A stretch of DNA of 23,416 nt from Bacteroides sp. CAG:443 (GTDB taxonomy: Bacteria > Bacteroidota > Bacteroidia > Bacteroidales > Bacteroidaceae), in contig FR887809.1 of NCBI GenBank assembly GCA_000432735.1, forward strand, positions 2,234 to 25,649, in the 5' to 3' direction. Position numbers and translations under genes: made by a program. Positions 1 to 10,300 of this stretch are shown in pieces (positions within the stretch are counted from its first letter, which is position 1; each line of letters begins with the position of its first letter). The notes beneath the pieces are model-generated. The model saw nothing but the letters and a program-made list of their open reading frames with translations, did no database searches and was not told where the DNA came from.

Positions 1-877
1 CCTGCTTCTCTTTATCGAGAGGAGAATCGAGGATAATTCGGATGGCGAACAAGTCGTATACGCCTTCGAACGGACATCCTTGTCTCTTCATTTTTTGGTA
101 AATAGAATGGATGGATTTGGTACGTCCCTTGATATGGAACTTCAGTCCGCTTTCCTCCAGCTTTTTCTTTACCGGTTCGATGAAGGCATCAATATAGCGG
201 TCGCGGGCAGCCTTGGTAGCATTCAGTTTGTCTTTGATGTGATAGTACACATCGTGTTGTGTATATTTCAGTGACAAATCTTCCAGTTCCGATTTCAGCT
301 TATATAATCCCAATTTGTGAGCCAGTGGGGCATACAGGTAAGCAGCCTCGTTCGATACTTCCAGTCGCGCCTCTTCGTTCGTACTGTCTTTTATCTGACG
401 CATCAGGTTCACGCGGTCGGCTATCATAATAAGGATAACCCGCATGTCCTCTGCAAAAGAGAGTAGCAGGTTACGAAAGTTTTCTGATTCGATGGTCGGG
501 CTCTTGGAATATAGCTCGTTTATCTTTACCAGACCATGTATGATTCCGGCCACATCTTCTCCGTACATCTGCTTGATTGATTCCAGACTACAAAGATTAT
601 ATTTCACGGATTCGTGTAACATGATACCTAGTATAGAAGCACGCCGCATGCCGATTTCTTCGGCTACAATAACAGCCGTCTGCATGTCTTTGATAATTGG
701 ATTCATACCGAAAGCATTGCGTGGTATGCTTCCTTCTGACATCACTTGTATCAGATGTTTTTTCAGGTTGCTACAGTCGTCTTTTTGCAAGGTATCTCCA
801 GATAGTTGTAGTAGTCGTTTGTATAGAGAAATCAACTGTTTGTGTTCATCTGGTGTAAAAAAAACTTGTTCGTCCAT
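1..877 (-). CDS. relA: RelA/SpoT-family (p)ppGpp synthetase, N-terminal part, cut by window edge
   Basis: The frame is open from the ATG at 877-875 to the left edge, about 292 codons, so the C-terminal part (most of the synthetase, TGS and ACT regions) is outside the window. The family makes the stringent-response alarmone (p)ppGpp from ATP and GDP/GTP. Residues from about 45 to 190 align with the HD hydrolase domain, but key metal ligands look lost: the HD pair is HE (LHESVKYN), the following ED pair is KY, and the usual early His appears replaced by Asn (FGMNPII). The ADR of the later motif is kept. The synthetase domain begins near residue 260 (GRTKSIHSIYQKM, then YDLFAIRII). I infer a synthetase-only RelA rather than a bifunctional SpoT. 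It diverges from the DUF4301 gene with a 206-bp gap. The family call is firm; the relA rather than spoT naming is inference. Confidence 0.9.
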   Translation of the reverse strand, partial: MDEQVFFTPDEHKQLISLYKRLLQLSGDTLQKDDCSNLKKHLIQVMSEGSIPRNAFGMNPIIKDMQTAVIVAEEIGMRRASILGIMLHESVKYNLCSLESIKQMYGEDVAGIIHGLVKINELYSKSPTIESENFRNLLLSFAEDMRVILIMIADRVNLMRQIKDSTNEEARLEVSNEAAYLYAPLAHKLGLYKLKSELEDLSLKYTQHDVYYHIKDKLNATKAARDRYIDAFIEPVKKKLEESGLKFHIKGRTKSIHSIYQKMKRQGCPFEGVYDLFAIRIILDSPLDKEKQ

Positions 878-974
878 AGTCTTTCTAGTTTTGTTGAGAA
901 CCTGTTGGTCGTAATATGAAACCTTTTCTTAATTTGAGGTAGTTAAAAAGAGGTATTACTGACAGCTTCTGCGG

Positions 975-1009
975 TAAAGATAGTTTTTTTCTTCTTTTAT
1001 TGTTACAAA
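975..1009 (-). promoter_or_regulatory. Candidate promoter for relA
   Basis: On the minus strand TATCTTTA (982-975) is one base from the Bacteroidetes -7 consensus TAnnTTTG. A TTTG (1009-1006) lies 23 bp upstream, a little longer than the 20-bp spacing seen at the better promoters here. It would give a leader of about 95 nt. Confidence 0.35.
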
Positions 1010-1033
1010 CTTAATGGTTTTTTTATACTTTTG
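1000..1033 (+). promoter_or_regulatory. Candidate promoter for the DUF4301 gene
   Basis: TACTTTTG at 1026-1033 fits TAnnTTTG exactly. The best -33 match is a TTG at 1000-1002, 23 bp upstream. Transcription would begin near 1038, about 45 nt before the ATG at 1084. The element overlaps the outward relA promoter candidate, as expected for divergent genes. Confidence 0.45.
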
Positions 1034-1083
1034 AGGTGTAATCAATTTGTAAATGAATATTTATCACTTAAATTTATCATAAT

Positions 1084-2604
1084 ATGTTAACACACGAAGA
1101 CAAAGAATTACTCGCAAAGAAAGGAATTTCCGAAGAACAGATTGCAGAACAACTGGCTTGTTTCGAAAAAGGATTCCCTTATTTGCAATTAGCTGCTGCT
1201 GCATCGGTCGACAATAATGGTATCATGATAGCCGATGCTGATGCTCAGAAAAAGTATCTGGCAGCATGGGATGCGTATAAAGACACCGACAAAAAGATTG
1301 TAAAGTTTGTACCTGCTTCGGGGGCTGCAAGCCGTATGTTTAAGAATATGTTCGAATTTCTGGGGGCAGACTATGACGAGCCTACTACCGATTTTGAAAA
1401 GAAGTTCTTCGATCATATCCATGATTTTGCATTTTACAATGATTTGAATGCTGCTTGTATGGATAATACAGGTAAGAATATCGATGCACTTTTGTCGGAA
1501 CATAATTACAAGGCTGTTGTCTCTAATTTGTTGGAGTCAGCCGGATTAAATTATGGTTCTCTTCCAAAAGGTTTGCTGAAATTCCATCGTTATGCCGACG
1601 GCGTACGTACTCCGCTGGAAGAACATCTGGTAGAAGGAGCTCTTTATGCAGCCGGAAAGACAGGAAAGGTGAATGTTCACTTTACCGTATCGGGCGAACA
1701 TCGTGCTTTATTCCAGAAACTGGTAGACGCTAAAGTTGCTGAATATGCTAAGAAATATGGTGTAGAATATAATATCAGTTTTTCTGAACAAAAGGCAAGC
1801 ACAGATACAATTGCAGCCGATATGGAAAACAAACCGTTCCGTGATAACGGTAAATTGCTGTTCCGTCCGGGTGGTCATGGAGCTTTGATTGAAAATTTGA
1901 ATGATCTGGATGCTGATATCGTATTTATCAAGAACATTGACAATGTAGTACCCGACCGCCTGAAAGGTGATACGGTAACCTATAAGAAATTACTTGCCGG
2001 TGTATTGGTTACACTTCAGAAACAGGCATTCGATTATTTGGAACTGCTGGATAGCGGCCATTACAGTCACGATCAGCTTGAAACTATTATTCGTTTCGTA
2101 CAGCAGCAGTTGCGTTGCCGTAGAAATGATATTAAAGACCTGGAGGATGCAGATCTTGTAATTTACCTGCGTAAGAAACTGAATCGTCCGATGCGCGTCT
2201 GCGGTATGGTGAAGAATGTGGGTGAACCGGGCGGTGGTCCGTTCCTGGCTTATAATCCGGATGGAACTGTTTCACTTCAGATTCTGGAAAGTTCTCAGAT
2301 TGATATGAAGGATCCGGAAAAGAAAGCTATGTTCGAAAAAGGTACTCACTTCAATCCGGTCGATCTGGTTTGTGCCGTACGCGACTATAAAGGCAATAAG
2401 TTCAACTTGTTGCAGTACGTAGATAAGGCTACAGGATTCATTTCTTATAAATCGAAGAATGGTAAAGACCTGAAGGCTTTGGAATTGCCGGGCTTGTGGA
2501 ATGGTTCAATGAGCGACTGGAGCACGGTCTTTGTAGAAGTTCCGTTGAGCACTTTCAATCCGGTAAAAACAGTGAACGATTTGTTGCGTGAACAGCATCA
2601 GTAA
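1084..2604 (+). CDS. DUF4301 family protein (nucleotidyltransferase-like fold)
   Basis: A 506-residue protein that I recognise as the Bacteroidetes-typical DUF4301 family, whose role is not established. Near residues 76-87 it has PASGAASRMFKN, a glycine/serine-rich loop ending in SRM. This resembles the nucleotide-binding loop of sugar-phosphate nucleotidyltransferases (G-x-G-[TS]-R-[LM]). Further conserved-looking stretches are FRPGGHGALIENLNDL (about 260-275), FIKNIDNVVPD, and a second glycine motif VGEPGGGPF (about 380-388). No signal peptide or membrane segment is visible, so it is probably cytosolic. The ATG follows an AT-rich leader with no Shine-Dalgarno sequence, and a strong terminator follows the stop, suggesting a single-gene unit. 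A nucleotide-sugar or phosphosugar activity is only an inference from the loop. Confidence 0.85.
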   Translation: MLTHEDKELLAKKGISEEQIAEQLACFEKGFPYLQLAAAASVDNNGIMIADADAQKKYLAAWDAYKDTDKKIVKFVPASGAASRMFKNMFEFLGADYDEPTTDFEKKFFDHIHDFAFYNDLNAACMDNTGKNIDALLSEHNYKAVVSNLLESAGLNYGSLPKGLLKFHRYADGVRTPLEEHLVEGALYAAGKTGKVNVHFTVSGEHRALFQKLVDAKVAEYAKKYGVEYNISFSEQKASTDTIAADMENKPFRDNGKLLFRPGGHGALIENLNDLDADIVFIKNIDNVVPDRLKGDTVTYKKLLAGVLVTLQKQAFDYLELLDSGHYSHDQLETIIRFVQQQLRCRRNDIKDLEDADLVIYLRKKLNRPMRVCGMVKNVGEPGGGPFLAYNPDGTVSLQILESSQIDMKDPEKKAMFEKGTHFNPVDLVCAVRDYKGNKFNLLQYVDKATGFISYKSKNGKDLKALELPGLWNGSMSDWSTVFVEVPLSTFNPVKTVNDLLREQHQ

Positions 2605-2632
2605 AAAGTAAGTCATTCGTAATAAAATAATG

Positions 2633-2686
2633 CATCCGGCATGGAATCAGACGCTGTAACGTTTGTTCCGTGCCGGATGTTTTTTT
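2633..2686 (+). terminator. Rho-independent terminator after the DUF4301 gene
   Basis: The arms CATCCGGCATGGAA (2633-2646) and TTCCGTGCCGGATG (2666-2679) pair over 14 bp with one T-G pair, followed by seven T residues. It also folds on the minus strand, where it would end the his-side transcript just after the gene at 2690-3217, though its T tract there is poorer. Confidence 0.85.
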
Positions 2687-2689
2687 GAT

Positions 2690-3217
2690 TTATATTTCCC
2701 ATCTGTCTATCTGCCCAAACAGACGTGTAAGGGCAGACTTACACGATTCGGGATAATAGAGCGTATATGAAACCCATAATTTCTGATTGCGGACAAACTT
2801 GGTGTGGTATCGATATCCTTCTATCTTGTTCCCGTTTTCATACAGTGGACCGCTGAGGATGAAAGAATCGCGTAAAAGTTGCTGGTCTTCAGCATGCAGT
2901 TTGGTTGCCATTTCTTTCATCTTGACTTTTATCGGGCTGGTATCAGGAGCCTTCAGTACAGCACATTCGATAACGAACCGTTCGTGATTCCAGTATCCTA
3001 AACGTACAAAACCTTCATCGGTTATCTCTGGAGAAAAAAACTCCGGATAACGAATGCAGTATCCGTAGAAACTGTCACAATAGGTCTTCATTGGAGCGTC
3101 ATCGATTAATTCTGCCAATACGTCCTGATAAGTACGAAATCCGGTTTTATCTCTCGACAGGTTGATGCCTATCATAAAACCAGTCAGGAGAACAATGAGA
3201 ATAATCAGTTTTTTCAT
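2690..3217 (-). CDS. Small exported or membrane-anchored protein, function unknown
   Basis: 175 residues. The start MKKLIILIVLLTGFMIGI is a classic signal peptide or single N-terminal membrane anchor, with no lipobox Cys visible. The rest, including YCDSFYGYCIRYPEFF (about residues 46-61) with two Cys six apart, should lie in the periplasm. I do not recognise a named family; the pattern recalls periplasmic proteins with a short 'tyrosine-phenylalanine-pro' core but this is not evidence of function. It starts only 27 bp after hisB stops, on the same strand, so it is probably read through from the his operon. Nothing in it suggests a part in histidine synthesis. The reading frame and signal-like start make it a real gene. 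Confidence 0.75.
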   Translation of the reverse strand: MKKLIILIVLLTGFMIGINLSRDKTGFRTYQDVLAELIDDAPMKTYCDSFYGYCIRYPEFFSPEITDEGFVRLGYWNHERFVIECAVLKAPDTSPIKVKMKEMATKLHAEDQQLLRDSFILSGPLYENGNKIEGYRYHTKFVRNQKLWVSYTLYYPESCKSALTRLFGQIDRWEI

Positions 3218-3244
3218 GGCCCGATGCTTTTATGGTTTAACGTA

Positions 3245-4375
3245 CTAAATACATCCTTTGCTTGAAGGTATTTCGTAATGATAAATATCCCTTCTGACAG
3301 CCATTTTTATACTACGTGCCAGCGCCTTGAATATACCTTCTATTTTGTGATGTTCGTTCTGTCCTTCAGCCTTGATGTTCAAGTTCATATGAGCTGCATC
3401 ACTCAGCGACTTGAAGAAATGGAGAAACATTTCGGTAGGCATTTCACCAATCTTCTCACGTTTGAATTCTGCATCCCATACCAGCCAGGGACGACCTCCG
3501 AAATCGAGAGCAACCTGACACAGACAGTCATCCATAGGCAGGCAATAGCCGTATCTTTCAATACCTCTTTTACTGCCCAAAGCTTTATACAAGCATTCTC
3601 CCAAAGCAATGGCTGTATCTTCAATGGTGTGATGTTCATCCACTTCCAGATCTCCTTTCACACGGATGGTCAGATCTATGCCGCCATGTTTGCCGATTTG
3701 TTCCAGCATGTGGTCGAAGAATCCCAGTCCGGTACTGATTTCGCAGGTGCCGTTTCCATCCAGGTTGAGGCGGATATAGATATCTGTTTCTTTCGTTGTA
3801 CGGCGTACTTCAGCAATCCGTTCTCCGGCGAATAGAAATTCGGTTACCTTATCCCAGTCGGTAGTAGCAAGTACACAGCAGTCCTGTAATTTTTTGTCTG
3901 TCAGCAGACTGTAGTCCTTTTGCAATAGGATAGCTTTGCACCCTAAGTTATATGCCAATTCTACATCGGTAGCCCGGTCGCCTATGACAAAACTGCCGTT
4001 CAAATCATACTCCTCATTATTTAAATAACGAGTGAGCATACCGGTACGTGGCTTCCGGGTAGGAGCGTTGTCTTCTGGGAAGCTACGGTCTATAAACACT
4101 TCATCGAACGTAATGCCTTCGTTGGCAAATGTTTTCATGACCAGATTGTGTACGGGCCAGAAGGTGTTTTCGGGGAACGAAGATGTACCTAATCCGTCCT
4201 GGTTGGTAACCATTACAAATTCAAAGTCAAGCTTCTGGCGGATGAAATGCAGGTTACGGAATACTTTAGGATAAAACTCCAGTTTTTCGAAGGCATCCAA
4301 CTGATAGTCGATGGGAGGTTCGATGACCAATGTACCATCTCGGTCAATAAACAATACTTTCTTTTTCATGATCAT
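3245..4375 (-). CDS. hisB: Bifunctional histidinol-phosphatase / imidazoleglycerol-phosphate dehydratase
   Basis: Two enzymes of histidine synthesis fused in one 376-residue chain. The N-terminal half is a HAD phosphatase: DRDGTL at residues 11-16 carries the nucleophile Asp and its partner, and IGDRATDVELA is the later HAD motif. It removes phosphate from histidinol phosphate. From about residue 187 comes the dehydratase (step 6), with the metal-binding motifs FFDHMLEQ, DEHHTIEDTAIALG and NEHHKIEGIFKALARS. The ATG (MIMKKK) lies inside the end of hisC: the two genes share ATGA, which suggests coupled translation. A start two codons later (MKKK) is also possible. The fused form also occurs in enterobacteria; many other bacteria have a separate phosphatase. 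Confidence 0.97.
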   Translation of the reverse strand: MIMKKKVLFIDRDGTLVIEPPIDYQLDAFEKLEFYPKVFRNLHFIRQKLDFEFVMVTNQDGLGTSSFPENTFWPVHNLVMKTFANEGITFDEVFIDRSFPEDNAPTRKPRTGMLTRYLNNEEYDLNGSFVIGDRATDVELAYNLGCKAILLQKDYSLLTDKKLQDCCVLATTDWDKVTEFLFAGERIAEVRRTTKETDIYIRLNLDGNGTCEISTGLGFFDHMLEQIGKHGGIDLTIRVKGDLEVDEHHTIEDTAIALGECLYKALGSKRGIERYGYCLPMDDCLCQVALDFGGRPWLVWDAEFKREKIGEMPTEMFLHFFKSLSDAAHMNLNIKAEGQNEHHKIEGIFKALARSIKMAVRRDIYHYEIPSSKGCI

Positions 4376-7300
4376 GCTGGATTATATTGTTTTAAAGCCT
4401 CAAGCAAAGCATCGTTCTCAGGACGGGTACCGATGGTGATGCGCAAACATTCGTGACACAGGGTAACGCCAGAACGGTTGCGGACAATGATCCCTTTGCT
4501 TACCAGATAGTCGTAAATAGCCTTTGCATTGGTTACTCGGGTCAGAAAGAAATTAGCATCTGTGGGGTAGATATGGACACAGCAAGGCAGTTTCCCAAAT
4601 TCTTTGATCATACGTGTACGCTCATTGAGCAAGGACTGTACCCATCGTTGCACCTCATAGTGCTTATGCATCATCTGAATAGCTTCTTGCTGTGTAAGCC
4701 GGTTGACATTATACGGATATTTTATTTTGCTAAGTATGCCGATTATCTCCGGAGAAGCAAATGCCATACCCAGACGGATGGCTGCGCAACCCCATGCTTT
4801 TGAGAAGGTCTGGAAGATAATCAGATTGGGGTATTCCTTTAATTTGCTGATAAGAGAAGGCTCATCGGAAAAGTCGATATAAGCTTCATCGACGATAACC
4901 AGTCCCTGGAATTTGTTTAACAAAGTAAGAATCTCCTCGCGGCACAGGTTATTTCCTGTCGGATTGTTGGGCGAACACAGAAAGATCAGTTTGGTATTCT
5001 CATCCGAAGCAGCCAACAGCTCGTCTGCCTTGAACTGGAATGTATTGTCAAGCAAAACCTTGCGATATTCTACGTCGTTTACGTCGGCACATACCTGATA
5101 CATGCCATAAGTCGGATCGATGGCAACAACATTGTCGATACCCGGTCGGCAAAAGGCGCGGTATACCAAGTCAATTGCTTCGTCGCTTCCGTTGCCTAAA
5201 AATATTTGATTCGGACTGACTTTTTTGATTAAGGCAATCATGTCCTTCAGTTCGCGTTGCAGCGGATCAGGGTATCGGTTGTTGGGAGTATTGTACGGAT
5301 TTTCGTTGGCATCCAGAAAGACGGAAGCCTCTTTTCCGCTATATTCATCACGTGCCGAAGAGTAAGGTTTCAGGGCCCATATATTCGGTCGTGTCAATTC
5401 TTTCAACGGTTTCATAACTTTTCTTGTCGATTAGAGTTTTTCATTAAGTCGTACGGTTACGGCGTTCTTATGAGCATCAAGATGTTCGTTGGCAGCCATT
5501 ACCTGAATGGCCGGTCCGAGGGCAGCGATACCATCACGCGTTATTTCCTGGAAGGTTATCTTGCGTATAAAGCTGTCCAGACTGACACCGCTGTAAGCTT
5601 TGGCATAGCCGTTGGTTGGAAGGGTGTGGTTGGTACCCGATGCGTAGTCGCCCGCACTTTCCGGTGAGTATGAGCCCAGAAATACAGACCCGGCATTGAC
5701 AACCTGATCGGCTATATCCATGTAATTTTTTGTTTCGATGATTAAATGTTCAGGTGCGTATTCATTAATCATGTCGACAGCTTCTTGCATTTCTTTTACC
5801 AGAATAAGCTTACTCGACTGAAGTGATTTTTCGGCGAGAGCCTTGCGGGGAAGCTCAGCCAGTTGCCGGTCTACTTCTGCCGCTACCTCGTCAATCAGTG
5901 TCTCGGAGGTTGTTATCAGTATGGCCTGACTGTCGGCACCATGCTCAGCCTGTGAGAGAAGGTCGGACGCAACAAATATCGGATTGGCTGTGTCATCGGC
6001 AAGTACCGCCACTTCCGATGGGCCGGCCGGCCTGTCCATGGCTCCCGCCACTTCCGATGGGCCGGCAGGCATGTCAATGGCTACATCACGCAGGGCAACC
6101 TGCTGTTTGGCTATTGTGACATATTGGTTGCCTGGCCCGAATATCTTATATACTTTGGGAATGCTGTCAGTACCGTATGCCATGGCTCCAATGGCTTGTA
6201 CTCCACCGGCCTTGAATACTCTTTTTACACCAGCCGCGCGTGCTGCATACAGGATAGCCGGATGAATTTTACCTTCCCGGTCGGGAGGTGTACACAATAT
6301 GATTTCCTTGCATCCGGCAATTTGTGCCGGAGTGGCAAGCATCAGTACGGTAGAGAACAAGGGAGCTGTTCCGCCCGGTACATAAAGACCTACTTTCTCT
6401 ATGGCAACAGCTTTCTGCCAGCAGGTGACGCCCGGAAGTGTTTCTACTTTCTTTCCCTCAAATTTTTGTGCGGCATGGAACGTGCGGATATTGTTCAAAG
6501 CCAGCATAATGGCCTCTTTGAGTTTTACGTCGACTGCTTTTTCGGCTTCCTCAAATTCTTTTTCCGTAACCTCCAGTGAATCTAATTTTACTTTGTCGAA
6601 TTGCTCTTCGAAACGGATAACAGCACGATCACCTTCTGCCCGAATTTCTCCCAGTATTTTGCAAACAGTTTCACGGAGATCTTCGGTGTGCAGGGCAGAA
6701 CGTTTCAGCAGTTCTTTCCATTTCGGGCGTTCGGGGTAACGTATGATATTCATAATGCGAGACATTTTTAATTCATTAAATTATAAAATCATTTTCTCAA
6801 TAGGCAGTACCAAAATGCCTTGGGCTCCCAGTGCCTTTAGTTTGCCGATGATTTCCCAAAAACATTTCTGGTCGATTACCGTGTGTACACTGCTCCATCC
6901 TTCTGTTGCCAGAGGCATGATTGTCGGACTCTTTATGCCCGGCAAGACGGCTGTGATTTCTTTTACCTTATCAGTAGGAGCGTTCATCAGCACATATTTC
7001 TTATCCTCAGCAGCTTTTACGGCTTCTATACGGAATAGAAACTCTTTCAGTACTTCCTGCTTTTCCGGTGTCAGATTGGGATTGCCTATCAGCAATGCTT
7101 CACTTTTCATCACCACTTCCACTTCTTTCAGGTTGTTGCTGATCAGCGTAGAACCGGAACTGACAATATCGAATATAGCATCCGAAAGTCCTATGCCGGG
7201 AGCGATCTCTACTGATCCGGTAATGACATGGATATCGGCATCGATACCTTGCTCTTTCAAATAGGTTTTCAGGATACCGGGATAAGAGGTCGCGATTTTC

Positions 7301-10300
7301 TTACCGTTGAACCACGATGGTCCGTTGTATTCTTCTTCCTTGTGAATAGCCAGCGATAATCTGCACTTGCTGAATCCCAGACGGTAAACGATATCAGCAC
7401 GTTCGGCTCGTTCTACATATTCATTTTCACCTACGATACCCAAGTCGGCTACTCCGCTTGCCACACTTTGCGGAATATCGTCATCGCGCAGAAAGAGAAC
7501 TTCAATTGGAAAATTGGATGCTTGCGTAAGCAAGGTACGTTTCGAAGTAGATAGTTTGATGTCTGCTTCTGCAAACAAGGCCATAGTATCTTCAAACAAA
7601 CGGCCTTTTGATTGGACGGCAATTCTAAGCATATTCTATTAAATTTAAATTATCGAATAAAAAAAGGCTTACCGCAATACGGCAAGCCTTTCTATTTCTG
7701 TAACTGTACGACACATCAGCCTACCGTATTTTTACGTCAGGAGCATGATGATGGCGGATAGTCAGATTATTATTCATACTTGATTTATTTCTTTGTTCGT
7801 GGCAAATATAAAGTGATTAAATGTAAAAACCAAACATTTGTCAGAAAAACTTTTCTTTTGCTTTCAGTTTTATTATACCCTTAATCTTGGAGATACTTCA
7901 TAGGATTGATTTCTCCATTTTCAATTTTCTGGAAAACAGCCTTTCCGAGTTCAAGGAAATGTGCATCCTCTTCGAAGGGTGTATGATGCTGTCCTTCCTC
8001 TTTCAGTGATTCGGGAGAGAAGATGGCTCCTCGTACCAGATAGGTCAGCATTTCCTCTTCCAGTCCCATGCGATAGTAACAATAGGCTATATGGTAATAA
8101 TGGATACGCATTGTTTCAGGAGCAAGTTCTTCCTGTTCCTTAAAGCAGCTCAATGCCTGTTGCCAGTATTTGTGATGGAAGTAAGCATTTCCTGTGTAAG
8201 AAATGGCATCTGTTTCATCTTCAGCAAACAGGCGGCCGTAGTGGAATGCCTGTTGCGCGTCTTCCGGTTTGCCTTCTGTAAGCTGTAATTCTCCTTTCAG
8301 CAGGTAGAGATCACTGTTATGGTTATCGTATGCCAGTCCTTGTTCGATATCCTCTTCGCAGCCTTGGACATTTCCCAGTTGCAAATGTGAGTATCCTTTT
8401 TTATGATACAGAGCTGCCATTTCAAAGTCGGCAAGGTTGCCACTCTTCGTTATCTTGTCGGCATATTCCAGTACTTTCTGATAATTTTGCGTAAGGAAAT
8501 AGATAGACAGAATGATATTCTGGATGTACGGCTTTTCTGTAGTATACTTTTCAATGTAGAAAAGGCACTCCAATGCTTTGTCTATTTCATTTTCCAGCAG
8601 CAGCGCATTACTTTTCAGCTCCCATGTTATCAGGTTCGTTTCGTCTATGGCCATGGCAAAGTCGACTGCTTCCATAGCCTTTTCTGGCTTATACATACGG
8701 AGATAGCACCGTATCAGGTTATGCCAGAAATCGATGGTATAAGGAGCTTCGTCGAGCAGCCGGTTGTATAGGTCGGCAGCTTCTTCCGGATTGCCAAAGC
8801 TAAAGTAATAAGACGCTAGTTCTTCCAATACGCCCAGGTTATCCGGATCCTGGCTGCTGGCTTTCTGTAACCAGTGGTATGCGTTTTTCTTTTGGTGGTC
8901 GTCCATGTACAGGTGAGCGATGTCGAGCATGGTGTCTATATCTTTCTCGTCCTGATAAAGCTGTTCCAGCAGTTCGTCGGCCTCTTGGTTCCGTTTTTGT
9001 GCCAGATAGAGTTCGGCCTGCAATAATCTTACCTCATAGTCGTTCGTATCTGCTATGGAGTTGAGTACTTCCTGTGCTTCGATGGTATATCCTTTGACAA
9101 TCAGGTTGTGGCATTTGAATATCAATATGTCCAGATTGTCCGGATGAAGCGACAGGCCATAGTCCACTACTTCCTCAGAAGCTCTGATATTTCCCATACT
9201 GGCGTAAAATTCGGCCAATAAGGTGATTTCGTCAGGTTCCAGGTAAATAGAGGTATGATTCTCTATCATATCCGAATATTTAGCCAGCAACTGTTTGAAC
9301 TCTGGTTTATGGAAGATTGAAGACAAGTCGTCCTTCATAATTTGATGTTTTTTTTAAAAGAGATATAAATAAAAACGCAGATTACGCAAATGCATGTCCC
9401 CATCTTTTCATATGTGTACAGTTTTTGCGCAATCTGTGTTTCCGGCTTTTATACCAAATGGTATAATATGCTTATTTATTGATTTTGCTCCAGGTATCTT
9501 TCAGCGATACGGTACGGTTGAATATCAGATGTTCCGGAGTAGAATCCTTATCGACATTGAAGTATCCGATACGTTGGAACTGTAAGTAGTCGAGCGGTTT
9601 GGCATCTGCCAGGAATTTTTCTACATAACATTCCTTCAGGACTTTCAGTGAATCCGGATTGATCATTTCCTTCATCGCTTCCAGTGCCGAGCAGTTCTTT
9701 GCTTCGCGGATAGCAGCCATTTCGTCACGCGGATTTTCAACTTTCCACAAGCGGTCGTACAAGCGGACTTCTGCTTTCAAGCAATGATTGCAGCTTACCC
9801 AGTGTAATGTACCTTTCACCTTGCGGTTGGCTTCTGGCATGCCGCTCTTGGTATTCGGATCGTATTCGGCATATACTTCTACCACGTTTCCGTTTTCGTC
9901 TTTCTTGCATCCGGTACACTTCACGATGTATGCATTCTTCAGACGGACTTCCTGTCCCGGGGTCATACGGAAGAACTTCTTCGGAGCATCTTCCATGAAG
10001 TCGTCGCGTTCCATCCACAACTCACGGCTGAATTCGATGATGTGAGTAGGTGAGTTCGGATCTTCCGGGTTGTTGATAGCTTCCATCTCTTCGACCTTTC
10101 CTTCCGGATAGTTGGTAAGAATCAGCTTGACCGGATTCAGCACAGCTGAAACACGTGTAGAGCGTGCGTTCAGGTCTTCGCGGACAGCACTTTCCAGCAG
10201 GGCGAAGTCGTTCAGCGCGTCATAAGTAGTATAACCGATTTTATCGATGAACTTGCGGATAGACTCTGGAGAATATCCTCTGCGGCGGAATGCGCAGATA